Below are positions 17,809 through 26,993 of a DNA stretch of 64,000 nucleotides, one piece after another (position 1 is the stretch's first letter; every line of letters starts with the position of its first letter). The position numbers were made by a program, and so were the translations under genes. The stretch comes from Rhizobiales bacterium SYSU XM002 (GTDB lineage: Bacteria; Pseudomonadota; Alphaproteobacteria; Rhizobiales; Beijerinckiaceae). Below the pieces are notes generated by a model that saw nothing but the letters and a program-made list of their open reading frames with translations, was not told the DNA's origin and ran no database searches. The stretch is from positions 558,001-622,000 of the forward strand of contig VWVY01000001.1 in NCBI GenBank assembly GCA_009846685.1, given 5' to 3'.

Positions 17809-18984
17809 ATGACGACCGACACCCCCCGGTTTCTCAATGCGCCCTGGGACAAGATCACCGTCGCAAGCCTTGTGGAGGCGGCAGCCGCGCGAGTGCCGAA
17901 GCAGGTTTTCCTCCGCGATTGCCCGCATCGCCTCGCGTGGAACGGCGTCGAGCCGCGCGAACTGACCTTCGAGACTTTCCACCGTTCCACGCTTTTCCTG
18001 GCTGCTCAGTTACGCACGCTCGGCGTCCAGCCCGGCGACTGCGTGCTGTTGATGTTGCCGAACAGCGTGGAGACGCCGCTCGCATTGGTAGGAACGCTGA
18101 TGGCGGGTGCCGTTCCCGCCATCGCACCAGCTGACGAGAAGGTCGATACCCTGCGCGCGATGGCGGAGCGTTGCGAGGCGAGCGCCATCCTGACAGTGAA
18201 CCGGATTGGCGACATCAAGCTGGGCGAGAAGGCGCGACAGGTTGCAGCGCGGCTCATCAACATCCGTTGTGTAGCCGGCTTCGGGTTTGATTTGCCGGAT
18301 GGCATCGTCAGCCTTGAGGGTTGGTCCGAGGAGGACGTGATGCCCCTCACCCCCCAAACCGCGCGGCAAGACGCGCCTGCCCTCATCACCTTCGCCCGGA
18401 AGGACGGCGCCATCTGCGCGTTCCGGCGCACCGAGGCGCAGGTCGTCGCCGACATGCTGCTAGCGACAACGCTCGCGACGCCGACCGAAGAGAGCGGTAT
18501 CGTTTCCCTGATGCAGCCGGGATGCTCGGCGAGCGTCGCAGCCGGGTTCCTGCTCGCGCTTCAGGCCAAGGTTACTCTTGCGCTTGTCGGGCCCTACGAG
18601 GCTCCGGCGCTCGCCAAAGCGCTGGAGCGGCAGCCTGGTGCGCTCCTGCTGGCGCCCGACCATTTCATGGCCCAGCTCCCGAAAGACGCATCCGCTTCCG
18701 GGTTGGCCATCGGTCACGCCTCCAGTCCCAAGGCCACAATCATGAAACCAGGGCCGATTTCAACGCCGCTTCTGATCGATTTTGAGGAACATGGCCTCGC
18801 CGGCCTCAGGATCTGGCCTCCCGACGGGAAGCTCGGGATCGCGGAACAGGTTTCCCACCCACTCGACGGATTGATCTCCGCCGGTCAGCCTTTTCTCAGC
18901 TTCGAAAGCGACGCGGTCACGGGCTTCGGCGCGGCGGAAGTGCTCAGTCGTCCCGGCGGATCGTCGGCCGGTAAGGCCGCCTGA
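17809..18984 (+). CDS. Degenerate adenylate-forming (AMP-binding) domain protein
   Basis: This 391-aa protein follows the N-terminal subdomain of acyl-CoA synthetases ('LTFETFHRSTLFLAAQLRTL', 'GVQPGDCVLLMLPNSVETPL', 'AGAVPAIAPA'), but where the ATP-gripping P-loop (Ser/Thr/Gly-rich TSGTTG-PK) should be it reads 'ALITFARKDGAICAFRRTE'. The YGxTE motif and the C-terminal lid domain with its catalytic Lys are missing as well. It is therefore probably not an active ligase; a binding or regulatory role is possible. A GGAGGAG ribosome-binding site and clean coding suggest it is expressed, not decaying. Confidence 0.7.
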   Translation: MTTDTPRFLNAPWDKITVASLVEAAAARVPKQVFLRDCPHRLAWNGVEPRELTFETFHRSTLFLAAQLRTLGVQPGDCVLLMLPNSVETPLALVGTLMAGAVPAIAPADEKVDTLRAMAERCEASAILTVNRIGDIKLGEKARQVAARLINIRCVAGFGFDLPDGIVSLEGWSEEDVMPLTPQTARQDAPALITFARKDGAICAFRRTEAQVVADMLLATTLATPTEESGIVSLMQPGCSASVAAGFLLALQAKVTLALVGPYEAPALAKALERQPGALLLAPDHFMAQLPKDASASGLAIGHASSPKATIMKPGPISTPLLIDFEEHGLAGLRIWPPDGKLGIAEQVSHPLDGLISAGQPFLSFESDAVTGFGAAEVLSRPGGSSAGKAA

Positions 18985-21900
18985 TCACCCCCGCCGCTCG
19001 GCGATCCGTGCGATATCCGTCATTAGCTTGCGCGTCGCCTCAAGGCGGATGGCCGGGTCCTCGTAAGAACCGACAAAGACGATCTTCATATCTGGCCGGA
19101 CCTTGGCCCCCGGACCCTTTTCCGTGACATACTTCACAAGACCGTTCGGGTTGGCGAAGGAATTGTTCCGGAAACCGATGATGATGCCCTTCGGCCCGGC
19201 ATCGACCTTCTCGACATGCGCGCGCCGGCAGAGAAGCTTGATCGCGACGATCTTCATCAGCTGGCCGATTTCAGACGGCAACGGACCGAAGCGGTCGATC
19301 ATTTCGGCGGCGAATCCCTCGATCTCGGCCTCAGTCTCGAACTGGCTCAGCCGCCGGTACAGGCCCATGCGGATATCGAGATCGGCGATATAGCTCTCGG
19401 GGATAAGGACGGGCGTGCCGATAGCAATCGTGGGTGACCATGCCTCTTCGTCCGGCAATTCAATGCCGGCCTTGAGGGCGGCGATCGCCTCTTCCAGCAT
19501 TTGCTGGTAAAGTTCGTAGCCGACTTCCTTGATATGGCCGGACTGCTCGTCGCCAAGGAGGTTTCCGGCTCCACGGATATCGAGATCGTGGCTCGCGAGC
19601 TGAAAACCGGCGCCAAGGCTGTCCAGCGACTGCAAAACCTTGAGCCGGCGCTCGGCGTTGACCGTCAACGATTTGTTAACCGGCAAAGTGAAGAGCGCAT
19701 AAGCCCGCGTCTTCGAGCGCCCGACGCGCCCCCTCAACTGGTAAAGCTGCGCCAGTCCGAACATGTCGGCGCGGTGGATGATCAGCGTATTGGCCGATGG
19801 AATGTCGAGTCCGCTCTCGACGATCGTGGTCGAGAGAAGCACGTCGAACTTGCCGTCATAGAAGTCGCTCATCACCTGCTCGAGGTCGGTCGCTGACATC
19901 TGCCCGTGGCCAACGCCAACGCGCACTTCCGGCACATTGGCATCAAGGAAGGCCTTCACCTCGGCGAGATCGTCGATACGCGGCACGACATAGAACGATT
20001 GCCCGCCGCGATAGCGTTCGCGCAGCAGCGCCTCGCGCACCACGAGCGGATCGAACGGAGCGACGAAAGAGCGTACCGCAAGCCGATCCACCGGCGGCGT
20101 TGCGATGATCGAGAGTTCCCGTACACCCGTCATTGCCAGTTGCAAAGTGCGCGGGATCGGCGTCGCCGAAAGCGTCAGCACATGCACCTCGGCGCGCAGC
20201 TCTTTCAGCCGTTCCTTGTGGGCGACGCCAAAATGCTGCTCCTCGTCGATAATCAGCAGCCCAAGATCCTTGAAGTGGATATTCTTGGCGAGGAGCGCAT
20301 GCGTGCCGACGACGATATCGACCTTGCCCTCCTGCATCTCGACGCGGGTCTGCTTGAGTTCGGCCGCAGGGACGAGCCGTGAGGCCTGCGCGATGCGCAA
20401 TGGCAAGCCGGCGAAACGGCTCTGGAAGGTTCTGAAATGCTGGCGGGCGAGCAATGTCGTCGGCACCACGACGGCGACCTGCTTGCCGGACATCGCCGCC
20501 ACAAAGGCGGCACGGAGAGCAACCTCGGTCTTGCCGAAGCCGACATCGCCACACACGAGTCGGTCCATCGGCCGCCCGGAAGCGAGATCGTCGAACACGG
20601 CATCGATCGCGCCCTGCTGGTCCTCGGTTTCATCGAAGGGAAAACGCGCGACAAACTCCTCATAGGCCCCCTCGGGCGGTACGAGCCGCGGCGCGTCCCG
20701 CGTCATGCGCTGCGCCGCGACCTTGATGAGTGCTCGCGCCATGTCGCGGATGCGCGCCTTGAGCTTGGCCTTGCGCGCCTGCCAGGCGCCACCGCCAAGG
20801 CGATCGAGCGTCGCCTCAGCCTCCTCCGAGCCATAGCGGGTCAGGAGTTCGATATTTTCGACCGGCAGAAACAGCTTGTCCCCACCCGCGTAGTGAATTT
20901 CGAGACAATCATGCGGCGCTCCGGCAACTGTGATCGTGTTGAGCGCCACAAACCGGCCGATGCCGTGATCGACATGCACGACAATATCACCAGCCTTGAG
21001 GCTGGTGAGTTCTGAGATGAAATCCTTGGCACGCTTCTTGGCCTTCTTCGGCCGCGTCAGGCGCTCACCAAGGATGTCCTCTTCAGAAAGAAGGGCGAGA
21101 TCGGCGGTCTCGAAGCCTTCCTGCACTGCAACGGTGAGCAGGCCCACCTCGCCGGCCTTGAGTTCGGCCTGCGCCTTGAGGCTCGCGAGCATCCGTTGTG
21201 TTTTCAGCCCGTGATCGGCGAGCACATGTCCAAGCCGGTCGCGCGCGCCCTCGCTCGCCGCGCCGAAGACAATCGCCTTGCCCTGTTTCTGGAGTGCGCG
21301 CGCATGCAGCACAGCGGCCTCGAACACATTGGCGTTCGGATCGTTGCGCTCTGCCGCGAAGTTGTGCCCCCGGCGGGTGTTCGCGGAGAGGATGGTCCGC
21401 CCTCCCCCCGGCGCCATACCGAACGGTGAGAGTTCGATCGCGCCCTTGCGCATGCCTTGCCATTCCGCACGCGCGAGATAGAGCGCTTCGGTCGGCAACG
21501 CCCGGTACGGAACGCCAGGCGCACCTGTTTCAAGGGCATCGCGCCGCGCTTCGTAATAATCCACGATCTGGGTGAAACGCTCCTCTGCCGCGCCATCGGC
21601 CTGAGCGTCGAGCACATAGACCGTGCCGGGAAGATAGGCGTCGAGCGCGTCGAGCCCGGCGTGGAACAACGGCAACCAGTGCTCCATGCCGACATGTCGC
21701 CGGCCCTCGCTCACGTGCTCATAGAGCGTGTCACCGCGCAGATTGGCCCCGAATGCCGCGAGGTAACCCTGCCGAAACCGCTTGATCGTCTCGGTGGTGA
21801 GCTGGAATTCGCTCATCGGCACGAGATGCAGCGCCTTCAGCTGCGCCGAGGAGCGCTGCGTCTCAGGATCGAAGGCGCGGATCGATTCGAGCGTATCGCC

Positions 21901-22503
21901 GAAGAAATCCAGCCGGACCGGCTCGGCGAATCCTGGCGGGAAGAGATCGACGATACCACCACGGACAGCATATTCGCCGATATCGCGCACTGTCGAACCG
22001 CGCTGGAAGCCGTTCGCTTCGAGCCAGCGGGCGATATCGTCGAGGTCGAGCGCATTGCCTGGCGCGGCGGAGAAGCTCTGCCGCGCAACAAAGGCCGCCG
22101 GCGGCAGTTTCTGGAGCGCGGCATTGACGGTGGTGACCAGCACGCGAGGGCGCGCGCCGCCGCGCGAGCGCACGAGCCGCGCAAGACATTCCATACGTCG
22201 CGCGAGCACGCTGGGGTTGGGCGAGGCGCGGTCGTAGGGCAGGCAATCCCACGCCGGCAGCGACAGAACCTCGATCTCGGGCGCGAAAGCCGCGAGCGCC
22301 CCCTGCACTTCCGCCTGCCGCAGTCCGTCCCGTGCGACAAAGGTCACGAGCGCGGGAACATCGTCCCCCCTTCCGAAGCGGAGGCCCGCCAGTTCCGCCA
22401 GCACGAGCGCGATCGCCCCGTCGGCGACATCGCCGATGACGAGCGGTGACGCGGTGTCGAGCGCGTGCCGGATTCCGGAGAGAGCGAGTGGGGGGAACAG
22501 CAT
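18985..22503 (-). CDS. mfd: Transcription-repair coupling factor Mfd
   Basis: Mfd (1172 aa, normal length) displaces RNA polymerase stalled at DNA lesions and recruits UvrA. The UvrB-homology module occupies about residues 1-350; the RNA-polymerase interacting domain includes 'HVDHGIGRFVALNTI' and 'KLFLPVENIELLTRYG'. The RecG-like motor carries Walker A 'DVGFGKTEVALRAAF', the DEEQ box 'LLIIDEEQHFGV', 'LSATPIPRTLQLA' and 'QLRGRVGRSKTRAYALF', followed by the TRCF C-terminal domain. It follows sdhE by 3 nt on the same strand and is divergent from recG, a common alphaproteobacterial arrangement. Confidence 0.98.
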   Translation of the reverse strand: MLFPPLALSGIRHALDTASPLVIGDVADGAIALVLAELAGLRFGRGDDVPALVTFVARDGLRQAEVQGALAAFAPEIEVLSLPAWDCLPYDRASPNPSVLARRMECLARLVRSRGGARPRVLVTTVNAALQKLPPAAFVARQSFSAAPGNALDLDDIARWLEANGFQRGSTVRDIGEYAVRGGIVDLFPPGFAEPVRLDFFGDTLESIRAFDPETQRSSAQLKALHLVPMSEFQLTTETIKRFRQGYLAAFGANLRGDTLYEHVSEGRRHVGMEHWLPLFHAGLDALDAYLPGTVYVLDAQADGAAEERFTQIVDYYEARRDALETGAPGVPYRALPTEALYLARAEWQGMRKGAIELSPFGMAPGGGRTILSANTRRGHNFAAERNDPNANVFEAAVLHARALQKQGKAIVFGAASEGARDRLGHVLADHGLKTQRMLASLKAQAELKAGEVGLLTVAVQEGFETADLALLSEEDILGERLTRPKKAKKRAKDFISELTSLKAGDIVVHVDHGIGRFVALNTITVAGAPHDCLEIHYAGGDKLFLPVENIELLTRYGSEEAEATLDRLGGGAWQARKAKLKARIRDMARALIKVAAQRMTRDAPRLVPPEGAYEEFVARFPFDETEDQQGAIDAVFDDLASGRPMDRLVCGDVGFGKTEVALRAAFVAAMSGKQVAVVVPTTLLARQHFRTFQSRFAGLPLRIAQASRLVPAAELKQTRVEMQEGKVDIVVGTHALLAKNIHFKDLGLLIIDEEQHFGVAHKERLKELRAEVHVLTLSATPIPRTLQLAMTGVRELSIIATPPVDRLAVRSFVAPFDPLVVREALLRERYRGGQSFYVVPRIDDLAEVKAFLDANVPEVRVGVGHGQMSATDLEQVMSDFYDGKFDVLLSTTIVESGLDIPSANTLIIHRADMFGLAQLYQLRGRVGRSKTRAYALFTLPVNKSLTVNAERRLKVLQSLDSLGAGFQLASHDLDIRGAGNLLGDEQSGHIKEVGYELYQQMLEEAIAALKAGIELPDEEAWSPTIAIGTPVLIPESYIADLDIRMGLYRRLSQFETEAEIEGFAAEMIDRFGPLPSEIGQLMKIVAIKLLCRRAHVEKVDAGPKGIIIGFRNNSFANPNGLVKYVTEKGPGAKVRPDMKIVFVGSYEDPAIRLEATRKLMTDIARIAERRG

Positions 22504-22506
22504 GGG

Positions 22507-22803
22507 TCAGAGATCGAGTGGCTTGTCGTGCGTGTGAAAGGCCTGCATCGCCCGAAAAATCGTCGTGTCGTGCGCCTCCGGAACCTGCCGATCACCGTTG
22601 ATCCAAGCAAAAAGGTCGTGATCGTCGATCTCGATCAACGTTTCGAGAGTGGCGAGGTCACCTTCGCCGAGCTCCGCGATTACGCTCTCGACATAACGGC
22701 CCATGATGAGATCCATCTCGCGGATGCCGCGATGCCAGGCGCGGAACAGGATGCGCTTGCGCCGCGGATCGAGGTCCGCGCTCGTGCGGGTCAGGCCAGT
22801 CAT
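22507..22803 (-). CDS. sdhE: FAD assembly factor SdhE (succinate dehydrogenase assembly factor 2)
   Basis: This 98-aa protein is of the SdhE/YgfY/Sdh5 family, which helps attach FAD covalently to the succinate dehydrogenase flavoprotein. The conserved 'RGIREMDLIMGRY' (the RGxxE patch that contacts SdhA) and the C-terminal 'DLFAWINGDRQVP' are present. The length matches the family. It is upstream of mfd, with which it forms an operon. Confidence 0.95.
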   Translation of the reverse strand: MTGLTRTSADLDPRRKRILFRAWHRGIREMDLIMGRYVESVIAELGEGDLATLETLIEIDDHDLFAWINGDRQVPEAHDTTIFRAMQAFHTHDKPLDL

Positions 22804-22950
22804 AGGGGCTCCGGATTATCGGTGGCGCGGCAAGGTTGAAAAATGAACTGCCATCCAAGCGAGAAAAGGCGGCGCGCGCGAGATGTCAAGGCGAAAGCCC
22901 GTCGGCCGGACTGTCGCGAGGCCGCGCATCGGTGCTAGAATGAAGGCGAT
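22804..22950. other. Divergent promoter region sdhE-mfd / recG
   Basis: This 147-nt divergent spacer must hold both promoters. I saw no LexA-type GTTC-N7-GTTC repeat in it. recG has an AAGGCGAT just before its ATG. Confidence 0.4.
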
Positions 22951-25053
22951 ATGCGGCCCACTCTTCTCGATCCCTATTTCATGAGCGTTGGCCGGCTTGC
23001 CGGCATCGGCCCGAAGCTCGCCCAATTGTTCGATGTGGTGACAGGGCGCGCACCGGAATCTGCGCGAGTGGTCGATCTTCTCTTTCACCTCCCGGTCGAC
23101 CTTGTCGATCGCTCGCTCTCTCCATCCCTCGCCGAGGCGCCGCGAGAGGGCATCGCAACGGTCAAGGTCGTCGTCGAGGAACATCGTCCACCCCCGCCCG
23201 GCCGCGCCAAGGCGCCGTTCCGCGTGATCGTCGGCGACGAAACCGGCGACGTAACGCTGGTGTTCTTCCGCCTGCCGAAACCGCAGATCGAATCGATGCT
23301 GCCGGTGGGCGCGCGGCGGGTCATCTCCGGGCGCATGGAGCTGTTCGACGGCCAACGCCAGATGGTCCACCCGGATCGCATTCTCCCGCTCACCAAATTC
23401 TCCGAGGAGCGGGCGCTCGAACCCGTCTATCCGCTCACCGAGGGGCTCTCCGCCCGCCGCGTCCAGAACGCCGCGCTCTCCGCACTCGAAAGCATCCGCC
23501 CCTTGCCGGAATGGCAGGACGAGACGATCCTCCAGCGCGAAAGCTGGCCCGGCTTTGTCGAGGCGCTGCAATCGCAGCACGATCCGGTGAAATCCGTTCC
23601 ATTCGGGCCGGAATCGCCGGGTTATCGCCGCCTCGCCTATGACGAGTTCCTCGCCGGCCAGATGGCGCTGCAACTCGTCCGCGCGAGGGAACGCGGACCG
23701 ACCGGCCAATCCTGGCGCGGGAATGGATCGATCAGGCAGAAGATCATCGCTGCCCTGCCCTACCATCTCACCGGCGCACAGGAACGGGCGCTTTCGGAAA
23801 TTGAAACCGATCTCGCCAAGCCGGAGCGGATGTTGCGCCTCGTTCAAGGCGACGTCGGCGCCGGCAAGACCATTGTTGCGCTGCTCGCGATGGCGACGGT
23901 TGTAGAGGCCGGCGCGCAAGCAGCGATGATGGCGCCGACCGAAATCCTCGCCCGCCAGCATTACGAGCGCCTCGCGCCACTCGCCGAAGCCGCCGGGCTC
24001 AGGATCGCCCTGCTCACGGGGCGAGCCGGCGGTGCCGAACGCAAGGCGCTGCTCGACAAGCTCACGAACCACAAGATCGACATCGCCTTCGGCACGCACG
24101 CGTTGTTTCAGGAGGATGTGCATTTCGCGAACCTGGGGCTTGCCGTGGTCGACGAGCAGCACCGCTTCGGCGTCAACCAGCGCCTCGCACTGGCCCGGAA
24201 GGGCGAAGCGGTGGATCTTCTCATCATGACCGCGACGCCGATCCCGCGCACGCTGGTCCTCGGTTATTTCGGCGATCTCGACGTCTCGGTGCTCGACGAG
24301 AAGCCGCCCGGCCGCAAACCGATCGATACCCGCGTCGTCAGTCACGAGCGTCTCGACGAGATGGTCGAGGGCATCGGCCGGGCAATTGCCGGCGGCGCGC
24401 GCGTCTACTGGGTCTGCCCGCTGGTCGGCGAAAGCGAAAAGCTCGATCTCGCCGCCGCCGAGGAGCGTCATGCCGATCTCAACGCCAGGTTTCCTGGCAA
24501 GGTCGGGCTCGTTCACGGCAAGATGCCGGGCGTGCTCAAGGATGAGGTCGTCGGCCGTTTCGCACGCGGCGAGATTTCGGTTCTCGTCGCGACGACGGTA
24601 ATCGAGGTCGGCGTCGATGTGCCGCAGGCAACAATCATGGTGATCGAGGAGGCACAACGCTTCGGCCTCGCGCAACTCCACCAGTTGCGGGGTCGCGTCG
24701 GGCGCGGCGGCGAGCGCTCGACGGCGATCCTGCTCTATCGCGGGCCGCTGTCCGAAACGGCGCGCGCGCGGCTCGACATCATCCGCCAGACAGAGGACGG
24801 GTTCCGCATCGCCGAGGAGGACTTGCGCCTGCGTGGCGAAGGTGACGTTCTCGGCACGCGCCAGTCCGGCATGCCGGGGTTCCGCATCGCCCGGCTCGAT
24901 CTGCATCAGGATCTGTTGAAAATGGCGCATGACGACGCGCGCCTGTTCTTCAGCCGCGATCCGACCCTCGCCTCGCCGCGCGGTGAAGCGCTGCGCCTGC
25001 TGCTCTATCTATTCGAGCGAGACGAAGCGATCCGGATGATCCGCGCCGGTTGA
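22951..25053 (+). CDS. recG: ATP-dependent DNA helicase RecG
   Basis: RecG (700 aa) reverses stalled replication forks and processes branched DNA. The N-terminal wedge/OB domain includes 'FRVIVGDETGDVTLVFFRLP'. The motor has Walker A 'GDVGAGKTIVALLAM' (about residue 300), 'MAPTEILARQHYE', DEQH box 'VVDEQHRFGVNQR', 'MTATPIPRTL' and 'QLRGRVGRGGERSTAILLY', and the TRG-like C-terminal end. The length is normal. Its stop abuts the stop of the convergent DUF502 gene. Confidence 0.98.
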   Translation: MRPTLLDPYFMSVGRLAGIGPKLAQLFDVVTGRAPESARVVDLLFHLPVDLVDRSLSPSLAEAPREGIATVKVVVEEHRPPPPGRAKAPFRVIVGDETGDVTLVFFRLPKPQIESMLPVGARRVISGRMELFDGQRQMVHPDRILPLTKFSEERALEPVYPLTEGLSARRVQNAALSALESIRPLPEWQDETILQRESWPGFVEALQSQHDPVKSVPFGPESPGYRRLAYDEFLAGQMALQLVRARERGPTGQSWRGNGSIRQKIIAALPYHLTGAQERALSEIETDLAKPERMLRLVQGDVGAGKTIVALLAMATVVEAGAQAAMMAPTEILARQHYERLAPLAEAAGLRIALLTGRAGGAERKALLDKLTNHKIDIAFGTHALFQEDVHFANLGLAVVDEQHRFGVNQRLALARKGEAVDLLIMTATPIPRTLVLGYFGDLDVSVLDEKPPGRKPIDTRVVSHERLDEMVEGIGRAIAGGARVYWVCPLVGESEKLDLAAAEERHADLNARFPGKVGLVHGKMPGVLKDEVVGRFARGEISVLVATTVIEVGVDVPQATIMVIEEAQRFGLAQLHQLRGRVGRGGERSTAILLYRGPLSETARARLDIIRQTEDGFRIAEEDLRLRGEGDVLGTRQSGMPGFRIARLDLHQDLLKMAHDDARLFFSRDPTLASPRGEALRLLLYLFERDEAIRMIRAG

Positions 25054-25803
25054 TCAGCGCCCGAGGGGCGGCAGCGGCCCCGCGCTCCGGATTTTCTCCG
25101 CCGCGAGGATCGCAGCCTTGCGTGGGTCGACCTCTTCCGGGCGCAGGAGGCCGAGCGACATCACGATCTTGGCCGCGTCATCGACCGAAACCGGCACTTC
25201 GATCACCTTGTTGCGCGGGATGTAGAAGAAGAAACCAGTCGTCGGGTTCGGCGCACAGGGAAGGAAAACGGAAATGAAATCCTCGCCCTTCGGCAACCCG
25301 GTCGAGACCTCGGCGCTCGGCGGGGTCGAAAGAAAGACGATAGACCAGCACCCCGGCGACGGATATTCAACAATCCCCACGGTTCGGAAGGAGGTGCCGG
25401 ACTGCGAAAACACCGTCTCGAAGATCTGTTTCGTCGAGCGATAAAGCCCGCGCACCACCGGCATCCGCGCGAGCAATGTCTCGCCGAAATCGAGCAGCGT
25501 GCGCCCGACGAGATTGGCGGTGAGAAAACCGAGGATCGTCAGCCCGAACACCAGCACCAGAATGCCGAAGCCGGGAATCGCGAAAGGAAGATAGGTTTCC
25601 GGCAAATAGATCGAGGGAATGACCGGCTTGATCCAGCCGTCGACCCAATTGATGATCCAGAGCGACAGGTAGATCGTGATGACGACCGGCCCGGAAACCA
25701 CGATGCCCGTGAGGAAATAGTTGCGGAGCCGCTGGCCCGCCGTCAAACCGCGCGCATGCGGAATGACCTCTTCCCCATCGAGTTCATGTTCGGGCTTGCT
25801 CAT
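25054..25803 (-). CDS. DUF502 family inner-membrane protein
   Basis: I choose the ATG at 25803 (249 aa) because GAGGG lies about 8 nt upstream; it overlaps the 3' end of lpxB by 20 nt. Two helices near the N-terminus ('NYFLTGIVVSGPVVITIYLS' and 'IPGFGILVLVFGLTILGFLT') are followed by a cytoplasmic or periplasmic domain with 'MPVVRGLYRSTKQIFETV' and 'VFLPCAPNPTTGFFFYIPR', the hallmark of DUF502 (PF04367). The function is unknown; the gene is commonly near recG in alphaproteobacteria. It is last in the lpx operon and translationally coupled to lpxB. Confidence 0.9.
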   Translation of the reverse strand: MSKPEHELDGEEVIPHARGLTAGQRLRNYFLTGIVVSGPVVITIYLSLWIINWVDGWIKPVIPSIYLPETYLPFAIPGFGILVLVFGLTILGFLTANLVGRTLLDFGETLLARMPVVRGLYRSTKQIFETVFSQSGTSFRTVGIVEYPSPGCWSIVFLSTPPSAEVSTGLPKGEDFISVFLPCAPNPTTGFFFYIPRNKVIEVPVSVDDAAKIVMSLGLLRPEEVDPRKAAILAAEKIRSAGPLPPLGR

Positions 25804-26992
25804 CCTCGGGTCCCTCGTGCCCTCTTCCTTCGCGGGCTTTTGCCGCAAGGTCAAGCACGAGCCTCGCCGCCTGCTCGCTGGGGGCTTTCCCGGTCGCCCG
25901 CATCACGGTTTCAAGGTGGGCGAAGGCCGATCTCTGCGCCTCGAATTCGGGACCTCCGGTCAGCAATGGCGCGAGCGCTTCGGTGAGCTTTTCCGCGGTC
26001 GCATCCTCCTGGATGAACTCCGGTACGACATTCTCGCCGAGAACGATGTTTGGCAGGATGGCAGACGTCACGGTGATCATCCGCCGGGCGATGAACGCCT
26101 CCCAGTTCGCGAGCCGATACGCCGCGACCATCGGAATACCGGCAAGCGCAAGCTCGAGCGTCACCGTGCCCGAGGCGGCAAGCGCGGCGCGAGCCGAGCG
26201 CATCGCCGCCCGCTTCGCCTCATGGGTCGTCACCACTTCGATCCGCCCGCGCCATGCGCCAAGGTTGCCCTCGATGGTGGAGGCGAGATGCGGCAGGGTC
26301 GGAATCACGGGCTTCACACCGGGATGCTGCGCTGCAATCCGCTCCAGCACGTCCAGGAACAGCGGCAGTAAACGACGGATTTCGGACATCCGCGACCCCG
26401 GCAACACGAGAAGGCGTGGTGTTTCCACATCCGCACGCGCTCTCGTTTCCTCCGTTTCGCGCGGGCGCATCTCCGGGATCTGCTCGACCAATGGATGTCC
26501 GATATAGGTTCCGGGCGGCCCCTTCAAACGTTCGAGCGCCGCCGGTTCGAACGGTAGCAGGCACAGGACGTGATCGATGTAGCCGCGCATGGCCGGCGCA
26601 CGCCCCGGCCGCCACGCCCAGACGCTCGGGCACACCCAGTGAACGATCGGGAGTTCCGGCACGGCACGATGCACACGCTTCGCGACGCGCTTCGAGAAAT
26701 CCGGCGCATCGATCGTGACCAGAATATCCGCTTGTGCGTTGACGATATGTGCCGCGGTCTCGCGGATACGGCGGAGGATCAGCGGCAGGCGGCGGATCAC
26801 CGGGCCGAGCCCCATCACAGCGATCTCGCTCTGCGGAAACAGCGAGACAAACCCCTCCGAAGCCATCGCCGGCCCCCCGACGCCGAGCGCCTCGACGGCA
26901 ATGCCCTTGTCCTTCAAGGCCCTGAGAAGGCTAGCGCCCAGCTGGTCACCCGACGCCTCGCCGGAAACGACGGCGATGCGCAGGGGCCGCAT
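25784..26992 (-). CDS. lpxB: Lipid-A-disaccharide synthase LpxB
   Basis: LpxB (402 aa from the ATG at 26992) joins UDP-2,3-diacylglucosamine and lipid X to form the lipid A disaccharide at the inner face of the membrane. GT19 features: 'VVSGEASGDQLGASLLRAL' at the N-terminus, 'VGGPAMASEGF', 'IDAPDFSKRVAKRVH', 'YWVCPSVWAWRPGRAPAM' region, 'LLVLPGSRMSEIRRLLP' and 'VTLELALAGIPMVAAYR'. It follows lpxA by a single base. No lpxI (UDP-2,3-diacylglucosamine pyrophosphatase) lies between them, unlike in many relatives. Confidence 0.97.
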   Translation of the reverse strand: MRPLRIAVVSGEASGDQLGASLLRALKDKGIAVEALGVGGPAMASEGFVSLFPQSEIAVMGLGPVIRRLPLILRRIRETAAHIVNAQADILVTIDAPDFSKRVAKRVHRAVPELPIVHWVCPSVWAWRPGRAPAMRGYIDHVLCLLPFEPAALERLKGPPGTYIGHPLVEQIPEMRPRETEETRARADVETPRLLVLPGSRMSEIRRLLPLFLDVLERIAAQHPGVKPVIPTLPHLASTIEGNLGAWRGRIEVVTTHEAKRAAMRSARAALAASGTVTLELALAGIPMVAAYRLANWEAFIARRMITVTSAILPNIVLGENVVPEFIQEDATAEKLTEALAPLLTGGPEFEAQRSAFAHLETVMRATGKAPSEQAARLVLDLAAKAREGRGHEGPEDEQART

Positions 26993-26993
26993 C

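Noticed and set aside
22816-24930. 704-codon minus-strand frame opposite recG
   Set aside because: recG on the plus strand has every helicase motif; the antisense product is low-complexity His/Arg/Asp-rich sequence.
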